Assembly: GCA_902553845.1 (NCBI GenBank)
Contig: CACDMG010000004.1
Location: 1-32,943 of the forward strand
Direction: 5' to 3'
Source: an uncultured Pelagibacteraceae bacterium
GTDB lineage: Bacteria > Pseudomonadota > Alphaproteobacteria > Pelagibacterales > Pelagibacteraceae
Length of the DNA: 32,943 bases
The notes below the pieces were generated by a model. It was not told where the DNA came from, did not search any database, and saw nothing but the letters and a program-made list of their open reading frames with translations. The number at the start of each line of letters is the position of its first letter. Position 1 is the first letter of the stretch. Of this stretch, positions 1-7,082 are shown one piece after another. A program made the translations under genes and the position numbers.

Positions 1-95
1 CTCACAACAACACTTGAGTCTGTTGCCCCTAATTTTTTTGCTAGATCTAAACAATAAGATGCTTTTTGTGATAAATATTCCTGATTTTTTATCAT
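1..95 (-). CDS. pmbA: PmbA/TldE metalloprotease-system subunit, N-terminal fragment (cut by window edge)
   Basis: Only the first 31 codons are in the window. They read MIKNQEYLSQKASYCLDLAK followed by KLGATDSSVVV, which matches the N-terminal helix and 'A..LGA.d..V' start of the TldD/PmbA family. The start codon shares one base with the tldD stop (TAATG), so the two are probably translationally coupled. PmbA (TldE) forms the TldD/TldE complex, which matures microcin-type peptides and degrades some unfolded or antitoxin peptides; TldD carries the metal site. The assignment relies heavily on the tldD neighbour because the fragment is short and below the ORF-track cutoff. Confidence 0.8.
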   Translation of the reverse strand, partial: MIKNQEYLSQKASYCLDLAKKLGATDSSVVV

Positions 96-1513
96 TAAAG
101 TTTTGTACCACCTACAGTCATCTTATTAATTAATATTGAAGGTTGAGCTACTCCAACAGGAACACCTTGACCAGCTTTACCACAAGTTCCAATACCTGGA
201 TCTAACATCATATCATTTCCAACCATTGATACTTCTTTTAATATAGATGGACCATCACCTATGAGAGTTGCACCTTTAATAGGTGATCCAATTTTACCAT
301 TAATAATTTCGTATGCTTCAGTACAATTAAATACAAATTTGCCTGAAGTAATATCAACTTGTCCACCACCAAAACTGACCGCAAAAATACCTTTATCAAC
401 TGACTTAATCATTTCCTCTTGAGTATGGTTGCCATTTAGCATCATAGTATTTCTCATTCTTGGAAGTACTATATGTCTATAATTTTCTCTTCTTCCACTT
501 CCAGTAGACCTGGTTTTCATTAATCGAGCGTTTAATCTATCCTGCATGAAATTTTTCAATATTCCATTTTCAATTAAAACTGTTTTCTCTGTAGGAGTTC
601 CTTCGTCATCTATTGTGAGGCTTCCTCTTCTATTATCTATAGTTCCATCATCAACAATAGTAACACCCTCACTTGCCACCTTCTGGCCCATTAGGTCATG
701 AAATGCAGATGTTTTTTTTCTATTAAAATCTCCTTCTAACCCGTGCCCAACTGCTTCATGAATTAAAATAGCAGGCCAACCGGGTCCTAGAACAACTTTC
801 ATTTCACCTGCTGGAGCAGGTTTGCTCTCTAAATTTATTGAAGCTATTCTTAAAGCTTCGTCACAAACATTTTTCCAATTGTCTTCCTTTAAGTATGCAT
901 CATATGATTTTCTTCCCCCAACACCGTAAACACCTGTCTCTTTTCTTCCATTTTTTTCAAGCATTACTGTTACATTAAATCTAACTAAAGGACGAATATC
1001 AGTAAGTGTTTCACCACCAGATCTAATTATTTCTATAGACTTTTGTTCTCCAAGAAAATTTGCTGTTACTTGCTTTACATTATTATCTTTTGTTCGAAGA
1101 TAATTGTTTACATTATTTAAAATCTCAATTTTTTCATTTAGTATTTTTTGATTTATTGGATTAATATTTTCATAATATTTTTTATTAGATTTTGGTATTT
1201 CATGATTATAAACACCCTTGGCAGATTTTAGTGTAGATTTTAAATTTTCGGAAGATTGTTTTAGTGAATTTTTGGATATCTCATTTGAATGGGAATAAGC
1301 AACAATTTCATCTGAGATAGCTCTAAATCCAAAACCTAAGTCCGAGCTATAATTAGAGTTTTTAATTTTATTATCATCTAACAAGATTGACTCAGATTTG
1401 GAATTTTCTAAATATAGCTCTCCATCATCACATTTCTGTAATGTGTCTGAAATTATACTTTCAACATCACTTCTGGATAAATCTGATTTTTCAAAGAAAT
1501 TACTCATGGTCAA
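95..1513 (-). CDS. tldD: Metalloprotease TldD
   Basis: The 472-residue length is normal for TldD. The zinc motif HExxxH is present as HEAVGHGLEGD at residues 252-262. The conserved C-terminal segment GTCGKAGQGVPVGVAQP, near residue 445, supplies the third-ligand/cysteine region of the family. No signal peptide is visible, as expected for a cytoplasmic peptidase. With PmbA it forms the TldD/TldE heterodimer that threads and cleaves extended peptides. It is the upstream gene of a two-gene unit and its stop overlaps the pmbA start (TAATG). The start could be M1 or M3 (MTMSN); the choice makes no difference to function. Family assignment is very secure; the physiological substrate in this organism is unknown. 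Confidence 0.96.
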   Translation of the reverse strand: MTMSNFFEKSDLSRSDVESIISDTLQKCDDGELYLENSKSESILLDDNKIKNSNYSSDLGFGFRAISDEIVAYSHSNEISKNSLKQSSENLKSTLKSAKGVYNHEIPKSNKKYYENINPINQKILNEKIEILNNVNNYLRTKDNNVKQVTANFLGEQKSIEIIRSGGETLTDIRPLVRFNVTVMLEKNGRKETGVYGVGGRKSYDAYLKEDNWKNVCDEALRIASINLESKPAPAGEMKVVLGPGWPAILIHEAVGHGLEGDFNRKKTSAFHDLMGQKVASEGVTIVDDGTIDNRRGSLTIDDEGTPTEKTVLIENGILKNFMQDRLNARLMKTRSTGSGRRENYRHIVLPRMRNTMMLNGNHTQEEMIKSVDKGIFAVSFGGGQVDITSGKFVFNCTEAYEIINGKIGSPIKGATLIGDGPSILKEVSMVGNDMMLDPGIGTCGKAGQGVPVGVAQPSILINKMTVGGTKL

Positions 1514-1598
1514 CTATACATAGTTTGTTTAATCGAATTTTCAACATGTGTATTTTACGCATATACATAACATCATTTTTTTGTAAATTATTACTTAA

Positions 1599-1946
1599 AT
1601 GAAAGTTTATTTTAATAATTCCTGTAAAATATGTAAGGCCGAAATTGACTTATATAAAAAAGAAAAAATTCAAGATATTGATTGGATTGATATTACAGAT
1701 AATACTTTAGCCACAAAAGAAACTTCTAAAAATGATAAAGAACTCTTTCGAAGGCTTCATGTAAAAGATGGTGAAAAAGTTTTAGAAGGTGCAGAAGCTT
1801 TTTTATTAGTTTGGAAAAAAATACCTAAATATAAATTTCTATATAAATTTTTTAAATTACCAATAATCTTTAATATTTTTTCATTTACTTATGAAATAGT
1901 CGCTTTTTTTCTTTATCTAAAAAATAAAAAGCAATTAAAAAATTAA
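1599..1946 (+). CDS. DCC-family (DUF393) thiol-disulfide oxidoreductase-like protein
   Basis: This 115-residue protein starts MKVYFNNSCKICKAEI. That fits the DUF393/DCC pattern 'YDG.CplC..e', with a CxxC pair at C9 and C12 followed by a short strand and the 'IDWIDITDN' segment typical of the family. The region 'VKDGEKVLEGAEAFLLVWKKIP' matches the conserved middle ('G..l.G.eAf..iW..iP'). The C-terminus is hydrophobic (about residues 85-108). The family is thioredoxin-like by prediction and its substrate is not established. The gene is divergent from tldD across about 85 bp, and its stop overlaps the stop of the convergent small membrane protein by 4 bp. Confidence 0.85.
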   Translation: MKVYFNNSCKICKAEIDLYKKEKIQDIDWIDITDNTLATKETSKNDKELFRRLHVKDGEKVLEGAEAFLLVWKKIPKYKFLYKFFKLPIIFNIFSFTYEIVAFFLYLKNKKQLKN

Positions 1947-2236
1947 CTTGTAAAAAATATCAAGAATTTACTCAATAATGACATTGAGGCTATAAACATA
2001 ATAAGCACAATGGAATACATCAACAAGATAACTTTATTTTTTTTTCTCCTTAGTCTTACAAAATCTTTATCATCTAAATCTGAAATATCTCGTTCTCCAA
2101 CAACAGGATAATCATAAGTAAATCGCCAAGTACTGTCTCCAAGTCTAGTATCTAAATTATTATAATACGTTATCCAAGCAATTACATATCTTAACAATAA
2201 ATATAAAATAATTAAAAAAATTGTTCCAAAAAACAT
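1943..2236 (-). CDS. Small two-pass membrane protein of unknown function
   Basis: This 97-residue protein has a hydrophobic N-terminal helix (about residues 4-22), a polar middle with the distinctive string 'DTRLGDSTWRFTYDYPVVGERDISDLDDKDF', a basic patch (RLRRKKNK) and a second hydrophobic helix (about 70-93). The basic patch before TM2 suggests that the central loop is cytoplasmic or membrane-proximal. I do not recognise a named family. It lies 29 bp upstream of the lysine-rich coiled-coil gene on the same strand, so the two may be co-transcribed with cfa. It is probably real: codon use is normal and it fills the space exactly between neighbours. Confidence 0.7.
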   Translation of the reverse strand: MFFGTIFLIILYLLLRYVIAWITYYNNLDTRLGDSTWRFTYDYPVVGERDISDLDDKDFVRLRRKKNKVILLMYSIVLIMFIASMSLLSKFLIFFTS

Positions 2237-2265
2237 TTAAGATAATACCTAATTGAGAATAATTT

Positions 2266-3453
2266 TTAATTAATATTTTTGTCTCTTTTTCTTGCGATAA
2301 GCTGTGTTAAAGAGTCAACCATTGTGTCGGAGGCCTTAAATATATCTACATTTCTAAATTCGTGAGAAATATTTTTTTCTGGATTTGTTTTATCTTCAAT
2401 TATAATTCCTTCATCTGGTGAATTATTCTTTATATAAATAAGCAGTAACCATTCCTCATCTTCAGACTCATCCCATTTTATAAATACTTCCCCTGTTTCA
2501 AACCTTCGGTCAATACATCTAAAAATAGACATATCTCTAGTAATATGTCTTTTATTAAGTTGAAAAACTAAACTGCTTGCGCTTCTGTAAAAACTCTCTA
2601 ATGCAAATTCTACTTTTTGTCTTGCTAGGGTGTATTCTTTTTCTTTTAATAATAATGTTTCTCGATCCTCATCACCTTGTAACTTAACTCCAAGTGCCTC
2701 TACTCTCTCTTTTATTTTTTGATCTCTAATTATTCTGTATTTTTCTTTGAGTTTATCGATTCTTTCTTGTAATCCAGTGTAGTTTTCTCTTTTTTCCTGT
2801 AGTGAAATTTTTTCTAACTTTTCTAATTCTTTAACTTCTCTTATTCTAAATTTTTCTATTTGTTTGTCTAATTTTAATTGTTTTAAAAATTGTTTCTGTT
2901 TTTCAGCTTGTTCAATTCTTAAAAGAGCTTGTTCTTTTCTCAGAAATAATTTTATATCTTTTGTTCTCTGTTTTTCTAATCTAGCTTCTTCCCTAAGTGC
3001 TTGTTCTTTAAGTTTTACTCTTAAATTCTCTTCCTTCTTTTTTTGTTTTTCAAAAGCCAATTTTGTTTTTCTCTCATTTTCAATTTTTTCAATTTGCTGT
3101 CTTCTTTTTTCATCATGTTTTAAAATTTTGTAATTTGATATTGTTTCTGAAATTTTATCAAAAAAACTTTTTATATATTTTTCTAAACTAAATTTTATTT
3201 GAATATTTAATTCTGGCTTTAGGGATAACTGCCATTTTACTAATTTTAAAGCTAAACTATCTTTTTTAGCTTTACTGGTATCAATTTTATTTTTGATTAT
3301 TTTACTTTTTTTTAATTTTATTTTCTTAATTTTTTTTTTTGATTTTACTCGTGATTTTTTTTTGATTTTTTTAACCCTTTTGAACTTTTTAATTATTGGT
3401 TTTTTTTTCTTAATTTTATTTTTTCTTTTAATTTTTTTTTGTTTTTTTTTCAT
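2266..3453 (-). CDS. Lysine-rich-tail coiled-coil protein, function unknown
   Basis: This 395-residue protein has three visible parts. Residues 1-57 are an almost pure Lys/Arg/Ile tail (MKKKQKKIKRKNKIKKKK...). Residues about 110-280 are a long charged segment rich in E, K, Q, R and L with heptad-like spacing, probably coiled coil. Residues about 290-395 look globular ('DMSIFRCIDRRFETGEVFIKWDESEDEEWLLLIYIKNN'). There is no signal peptide or membrane helix. The tail resembles disordered nucleic-acid-binding tails of H1-like or ribosome-associated proteins, but this is only a compositional resemblance. The coding strand of the tail contains A-runs of 9-11 nt. It is flanked by cfa upstream (29 bp) and the small membrane protein downstream, all on one strand. 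No function is assigned. Confidence 0.75.
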   Translation of the reverse strand: MKKKQKKIKRKNKIKKKKPIIKKFKRVKKIKKKSRVKSKKKIKKIKLKKSKIIKNKIDTSKAKKDSLALKLVKWQLSLKPELNIQIKFSLEKYIKSFFDKISETISNYKILKHDEKRRQQIEKIENERKTKLAFEKQKKKEENLRVKLKEQALREEARLEKQRTKDIKLFLRKEQALLRIEQAEKQKQFLKQLKLDKQIEKFRIREVKELEKLEKISLQEKRENYTGLQERIDKLKEKYRIIRDQKIKERVEALGVKLQGDEDRETLLLKEKEYTLARQKVEFALESFYRSASSLVFQLNKRHITRDMSIFRCIDRRFETGEVFIKWDESEDEEWLLLIYIKNNSPDEGIIIEDKTNPEKNISHEFRNVDIFKASDTMVDSLTQLIARKRDKNIN

Positions 3454-3482
3454 TGTTGAGGAAAATACGTTCTATCAATAAT

Positions 3483-4670
3483 TTATTGATAAATATAGTC
3501 TCTAGTCACAGGTGTTGATCTATAATTTTTGGTAAGTTGAAACTGATAAACAACTTGATCACCCCACTTAAAGGCCATTTCACAACCAGCGAGATAAAAT
3601 TCCCACATTCTAAAAAACTTTTCATCAAACATATTCACAATTTTATCTTTATTTTTTAAACAATTCTCTTTCCAATGTCTTAATGTGTGAGAATAATGAA
3701 GTCTTAAAACCTCTATGTCAGTAACAATTAAACCAGCATTTTCTATTGGTGTAGTCACCTCACTCAAACTAGGTGTGTATCCACCAGGAAAAATATATTT
3801 TGTAATCCATGGATGTGGGTCTCTAGGAGGATTAACAGATCCGATTGTGTGTATTAGTGAAATACCATCATCTTTCAACAAATTTTCAACCTGTTTGAAA
3901 AATTTTTTATAAAATTTTCTACCAACATGTTCAAACATCCCAACACTTACTATTCTATCAAATTTTTCTTTTAACTCTCTATAATCCATTAACTTGAACT
4001 TTACCTGATTCTGTAAATTCATTTCTTTAGCTTTTTGATTGCAATAATTAAGTTGGTTTTCTGATAAAGTGATCCCAGTTACTTCACAGCCCGCACTTTT
4101 TGCAATATCAATTGCCAATGAACCCCAGCCACATCCAATATCTAAAACTTTTTGATTTGGTTTGATGTTTAATTTTTTTATAATATGTTGGATCTTATTA
4201 TTTTGAGCAGTCTCAAGACTATCATTTTCATTTTTAAAATAAGCACACGAATATTGTCTCTTTGGATCTAAGAATAAATCATATAAGTCATCTTTAATAT
4301 CATAATGATGGGATACATTCATTTTAGATTTTTTTATAAAATTAAAATTAGTTAAATATCTATAAGAACCACGTAATCTATTAATTAAATAACTAAAAAA
4401 ATTTAATTCACCTCTACCAATATTCATCAACGCTAAATCTAAAAAATCAGTTAAAGATCCATTTTCAATTACAATTTCCCCATCTGTATAAGCTTCACCA
4501 AAATAAAGATCAGGATGAAATAATAGTTTATAATGTAAATTTTTATTTAAAATTTTTAATTTTATAGGTTTTTCCTTAGGCTCACCAATTATGTACTCTT
4601 TTGAATTTGCATCCACTAAAATGAAACCATCTTTTTTAAAAATTTTATTTAAAAATCTTGCTAGTTGCAT
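3483..4670 (-). CDS. cfa: Cyclopropane-fatty-acyl-phospholipid synthase
   Basis: The 395-residue length is normal (E. coli Cfa is about 380). The SAM-binding motif I is VLDIGCGWGSLAIDIA at about residues 175-190. Family hallmarks include 'HHYDIKDDLYDLFLD' and 'YSCAYF' before the Rossmann domain, and 'VGMFEHVGRKFYKKFF' after it. The enzyme transfers a methylene group from SAM to unsaturated acyl chains of membrane phospholipids, a peripheral membrane reaction usually linked to stress. The start codon is 1 bp after the stop of the DapA/NanA-like gene, so these two are one transcription unit. Related SAM methyltransferases of mycolic or tuberculostearic type are alternatives, but Cfa is the most likely. 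Confidence 0.93.
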   Translation of the reverse strand: MQLARFLNKIFKKDGFILVDANSKEYIIGEPKEKPIKLKILNKNLHYKLLFHPDLYFGEAYTDGEIVIENGSLTDFLDLALMNIGRGELNFFSYLINRLRGSYRYLTNFNFIKKSKMNVSHHYDIKDDLYDLFLDPKRQYSCAYFKNENDSLETAQNNKIQHIIKKLNIKPNQKVLDIGCGWGSLAIDIAKSAGCEVTGITLSENQLNYCNQKAKEMNLQNQVKFKLMDYRELKEKFDRIVSVGMFEHVGRKFYKKFFKQVENLLKDDGISLIHTIGSVNPPRDPHPWITKYIFPGGYTPSLSEVTTPIENAGLIVTDIEVLRLHYSHTLRHWKENCLKNKDKIVNMFDEKFFRMWEFYLAGCEMAFKWGDQVVYQFQLTKNYRSTPVTRDYIYQ

Positions 4671-4671
4671 A

Positions 4672-5556
4672 TTAAGCTGCCAATTTCGATTTAATTTGAA
4701 AATCGAGTTTCTTTAAACTTTCCATTAAATTATTCTCACTTTCACTGTCTAATAGATCCAAAGGTGGTAATACATTCTCATAAATTTTATCTTCTTTAGA
4801 TTTAAAAGTATGAAGGGCTGAAATTAAATTATATTTTTCAAAAGCATTTCTCACATCAATTAATTTTTGATTATACATTTGCTTTTTTCCTGAAAAAAAA
4901 TCATCATAAACTCTTCGAGCAAGTTGAGCAGTGACGTTGCATGTCGCAGTTATGATACCTGAAGATCCAAGCTCTAGTCCTTTTAATAATTTTGATTCTG
5001 AACCTGGCATTAAAGAAAAATTTTCTAATTTTAACTTTTCAAATAAATTATATGAACTATCTTTAACTCCCACTATTTGTTTTGGAAATCTTTTTACAAG
5101 TTTTTCTACACATTCTAGACTAAATTTATAGCCACACAGTTTTTCAAAGTTGTACAGAATTATTTGACATTCAGGAATTGCATCAACGACTTTAGAATAA
5201 AAGTTTAGTACATCTTTATCTTCATATTTGTAATAAGCTGGAGGCATAATTAAAAAATTTTTAAAACTCAATGATGTTGCTATTTTCATAAAATTGATAG
5301 TTTCATTCAATGAATTTAAACCCGTTCCAATCAAATATTTATCTTTATACTTACTTTCAGATAATTTATTTAATAACTTTATTTTTTCAGAAATAGGTAT
5401 TAGTTGAGCTTGCCCTGTACTTCCAAAAATTGCTGTTCCATGACAGCCTTGATCGATTAATTTTTCTGCATGGTTTATGGTTTTTTCAATATTTAAGCTC
5501 AAATCAGAATTTAAAACTGACATTGAAGCTGCAAAAATTCCACTTATTTTTGTCAT
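4672..5556 (-). CDS. DapA/NanA-superfamily class I lyase or aldolase
   Basis: This 294-residue TIM-barrel protein carries the family landmarks: GSTGQ at 45-49 (the GTTGE/GSTGE loop), catalytic Tyr135 in 'ILYNF', and the Schiff-base lysine K165 in 'VGVKDSS'. E. coli DapA has YNxPxRTG, whose arginine binds the aspartate-semialdehyde carboxylate. This protein instead reads YNFEKLCG, with leucine at that position as in N-acetylneuraminate lyase (YNIPALSG). It is therefore probably not dihydrodipicolinate synthase. A keto-acid sugar lyase or other pyruvate/2-oxo-acid aldolase is more likely, but the substrate cannot be read from the sequence. It is immediately upstream of cfa (1 bp) and divergent from a GT9 glycosyltransferase. 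Confidence 0.88.
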   Translation of the reverse strand: MTKISGIFAASMSVLNSDLSLNIEKTINHAEKLIDQGCHGTAIFGSTGQAQLIPISEKIKLLNKLSESKYKDKYLIGTGLNSLNETINFMKIATSLSFKNFLIMPPAYYKYEDKDVLNFYSKVVDAIPECQIILYNFEKLCGYKFSLECVEKLVKRFPKQIVGVKDSSYNLFEKLKLENFSLMPGSESKLLKGLELGSSGIITATCNVTAQLARRVYDDFFSGKKQMYNQKLIDVRNAFEKYNLISALHTFKSKEDKIYENVLPPLDLLDSESENNLMESLKKLDFQIKSKLAA

Positions 5557-5605
5557 AATAAAAATTTATATAAAAAATATACTCAGTAATGTTTATAAAT
5601 ACCAT

Positions 5606-6568
5606 ATGAAAATTTTAGCAATTCAAAATAGAATGGGTATCGGTGATACAGTTATTTTTTTACCTTTTATTAAGGCTTTATATAAAAAATTTAATTCGCC
5701 TATAAGTTTACTTGTCAAAGAGAGTTCAAAAGCAGATCAATATTTATTTCAAACAAATTATATAGATAGAATTCTAATTTTAGAAAGAGACAGTAATAAT
5801 CACAGTCGACATAGTGGCTTTTTAGGAAATTTCAATTTAATCAAAGATTTAAGAAAATATAATTTTGATAAAATCTTTATTTTTAATTCTTCTTTAAGAT
5901 TTAATCTAATTGCAAGATTATCAAAAATTCCAGAAATTTATCAGTACCCTTTGTTTGATAAAAGAAAACAGCACATTACTGATACTCCTAAAAAATTCAT
6001 GAAAGATAAATTGGATTTAAATGTAAATGAAGATCCTAATATTCAAATCAGTGATGAGTCAGTATTGGAAGCTATGAAAAAATTTCAAATTAATAAAGAT
6101 GAATTAAATATTCTTTTAGGTATAGGTGGCTCTGGGTCTACAAAAAGAATACCTTCTAGAATATTCTTAGATGTTATGGATAAAATCTTAAAGATTAAAA
6201 AATGTAAATTTTTTCTTGCAACAGGTAAAAATAATGAAGAACAAATAATATTAAATGAAATTTTAAACTCCAAATTCAAAAATTTATGTATACCATTAGA
6301 TAATTTTTCAATTAAAGAGACTTTACCTATTATAAAAAATTGTAATATATCTATATGCAATGACTCAAGTTTCAGTCATTTATCATCAGCATTGAATATT
6401 AAAACAATTACTTTAATGGCCGATACTCCTTTAATATATGGAAATTACAGCTCTAACATGTTTCCAATAATTCCTGATGGTGAGGAAACAGTAAGACATA
6501 ATACTTTAGGTAAAGAAAAAATAGATCCACAAAAAATTTTCGATAAAATGCTTGAAATCAATAATTAA
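5606..6568 (+). CDS. Glycosyltransferase family 9 (heptosyltransferase-like)
   Basis: I place the start at 5606 (MKILAIQNRMGIGDTVIFLP), not at the ORF-track start. The N-terminal extension would run antisense into the neighbouring lyase gene, and the GT9 family begins at exactly this 'ILxixxxgiGDxvxxxPxl' motif. The product is 320 residues. The second Rossmann domain shows 'ILLGIGGSGSTKRIPSRIF' (the family's 'i.pGas...KrWp' region) and 'ISICNDSSFSHLSSALNIKTITLM', equivalent to 'D.G..HlAaAl..p.v.lfG'. The expected role is transfer of a sugar such as an ADP-heptose-like donor onto lipopolysaccharide core or another glycan. The stop overlaps the convergent J-domain gene by 4 bp. Donor and acceptor are not determinable. 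Confidence 0.85.
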   Translation: MKILAIQNRMGIGDTVIFLPFIKALYKKFNSPISLLVKESSKADQYLFQTNYIDRILILERDSNNHSRHSGFLGNFNLIKDLRKYNFDKIFIFNSSLRFNLIARLSKIPEIYQYPLFDKRKQHITDTPKKFMKDKLDLNVNEDPNIQISDESVLEAMKKFQINKDELNILLGIGGSGSTKRIPSRIFLDVMDKILKIKKCKFFLATGKNNEEQIILNEILNSKFKNLCIPLDNFSIKETLPIIKNCNISICNDSSFSHLSSALNIKTITLMADTPLIYGNYSSNMFPIIPDGEETVRHNTLGKEKIDPQKIFDKMLEINN

Positions 6569-7068
6569 GAAATATCATTTAAAACAATATCCTTAGCTTC
6601 ATTTACGATCGAAGAAAGTCTAGAAGTTTCGGGAGAAATATCAGGATGAATCTTTTTTTGGATTTTTATATATGCTTTATTAACTTCATCTTTAGTAACT
6701 TTTTTATTCATATCTAAATTTAAAATTTTATATGCTTCCGAAACAGTTATAGAAGATTGATTATTTAAATTTGATTGATTAAAAGAAAATCTTCCTGATC
6801 TCCTTAAAGTTTGAATTAGTCTAAATAGTGAAATTAGTTGAAAAATAGATAAGCCTTTTAATTTTAACAGAGCAAGACTTGCAAGAGTGAGAGGCAAAGT
6901 TAATAAAAATCTGCCACCGATCGCAAACAAAACTGCTAAAAATATAAGACCAATTATTATCAAAATTCTGAGGGATTTTGATATTTTTTTAGAAGATATG
7001 TTGCTAATGAATTTCAATAGAAAATAAAAAATAGTCAATATTACTACTGTATAAATTATTATATTCAT
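6565..7068 (-). CDS. Membrane-anchored J-domain protein (Tim14/TimB-like)
   Basis: I use the ATG at 7068 (MNIIIYTVVILTIFYF), not 7095, because the longer form would overlap the divergent oligopeptidase start. The product is 167 residues. It has two hydrophobic segments (about 2-21 and 33-68) and, at the C-terminus (about 110-165), a J-domain: 'SEAYKILNLDMNKKVTKDEVNKAYIKIQKKIHPD' with the HPD tripeptide at 141-143 and the following helix 'RLSSIVNEAKDIV'. N-terminal membrane anchor plus C-terminal J-domain is the architecture of mitochondrial Tim14/Pam18 and of the alphaproteobacterial TimB-type relatives. It would stimulate DnaK at the membrane. The J-domain is secure; the Tim14 relationship is inferred from architecture. 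Confidence 0.85.
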   Translation of the reverse strand: MNIIIYTVVILTIFYFLLKFISNISSKKISKSLRILIIIGLIFLAVLFAIGGRFLLTLPLTLASLALLKLKGLSIFQLISLFRLIQTLRRSGRFSFNQSNLNNQSSITVSEAYKILNLDMNKKVTKDEVNKAYIKIQKKIHPDISPETSRLSSIVNEAKDIVLNDIS

Positions 7069-7082
7069 ATATTTGTACCTAA

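Noticed and set aside
1387-1602. 71-aa plus-strand ORF between tldD and the DCC gene
   Set aside because: Most of it is antisense to the tldD 5' end, it has no SD, and the DCC gene start makes it unnecessary.
5477-5605. N-terminal extension of the GT9 ORF
   Set aside because: It would be antisense to the DapA-like gene; the GT9 motif begins at the internal ATG at 5606.
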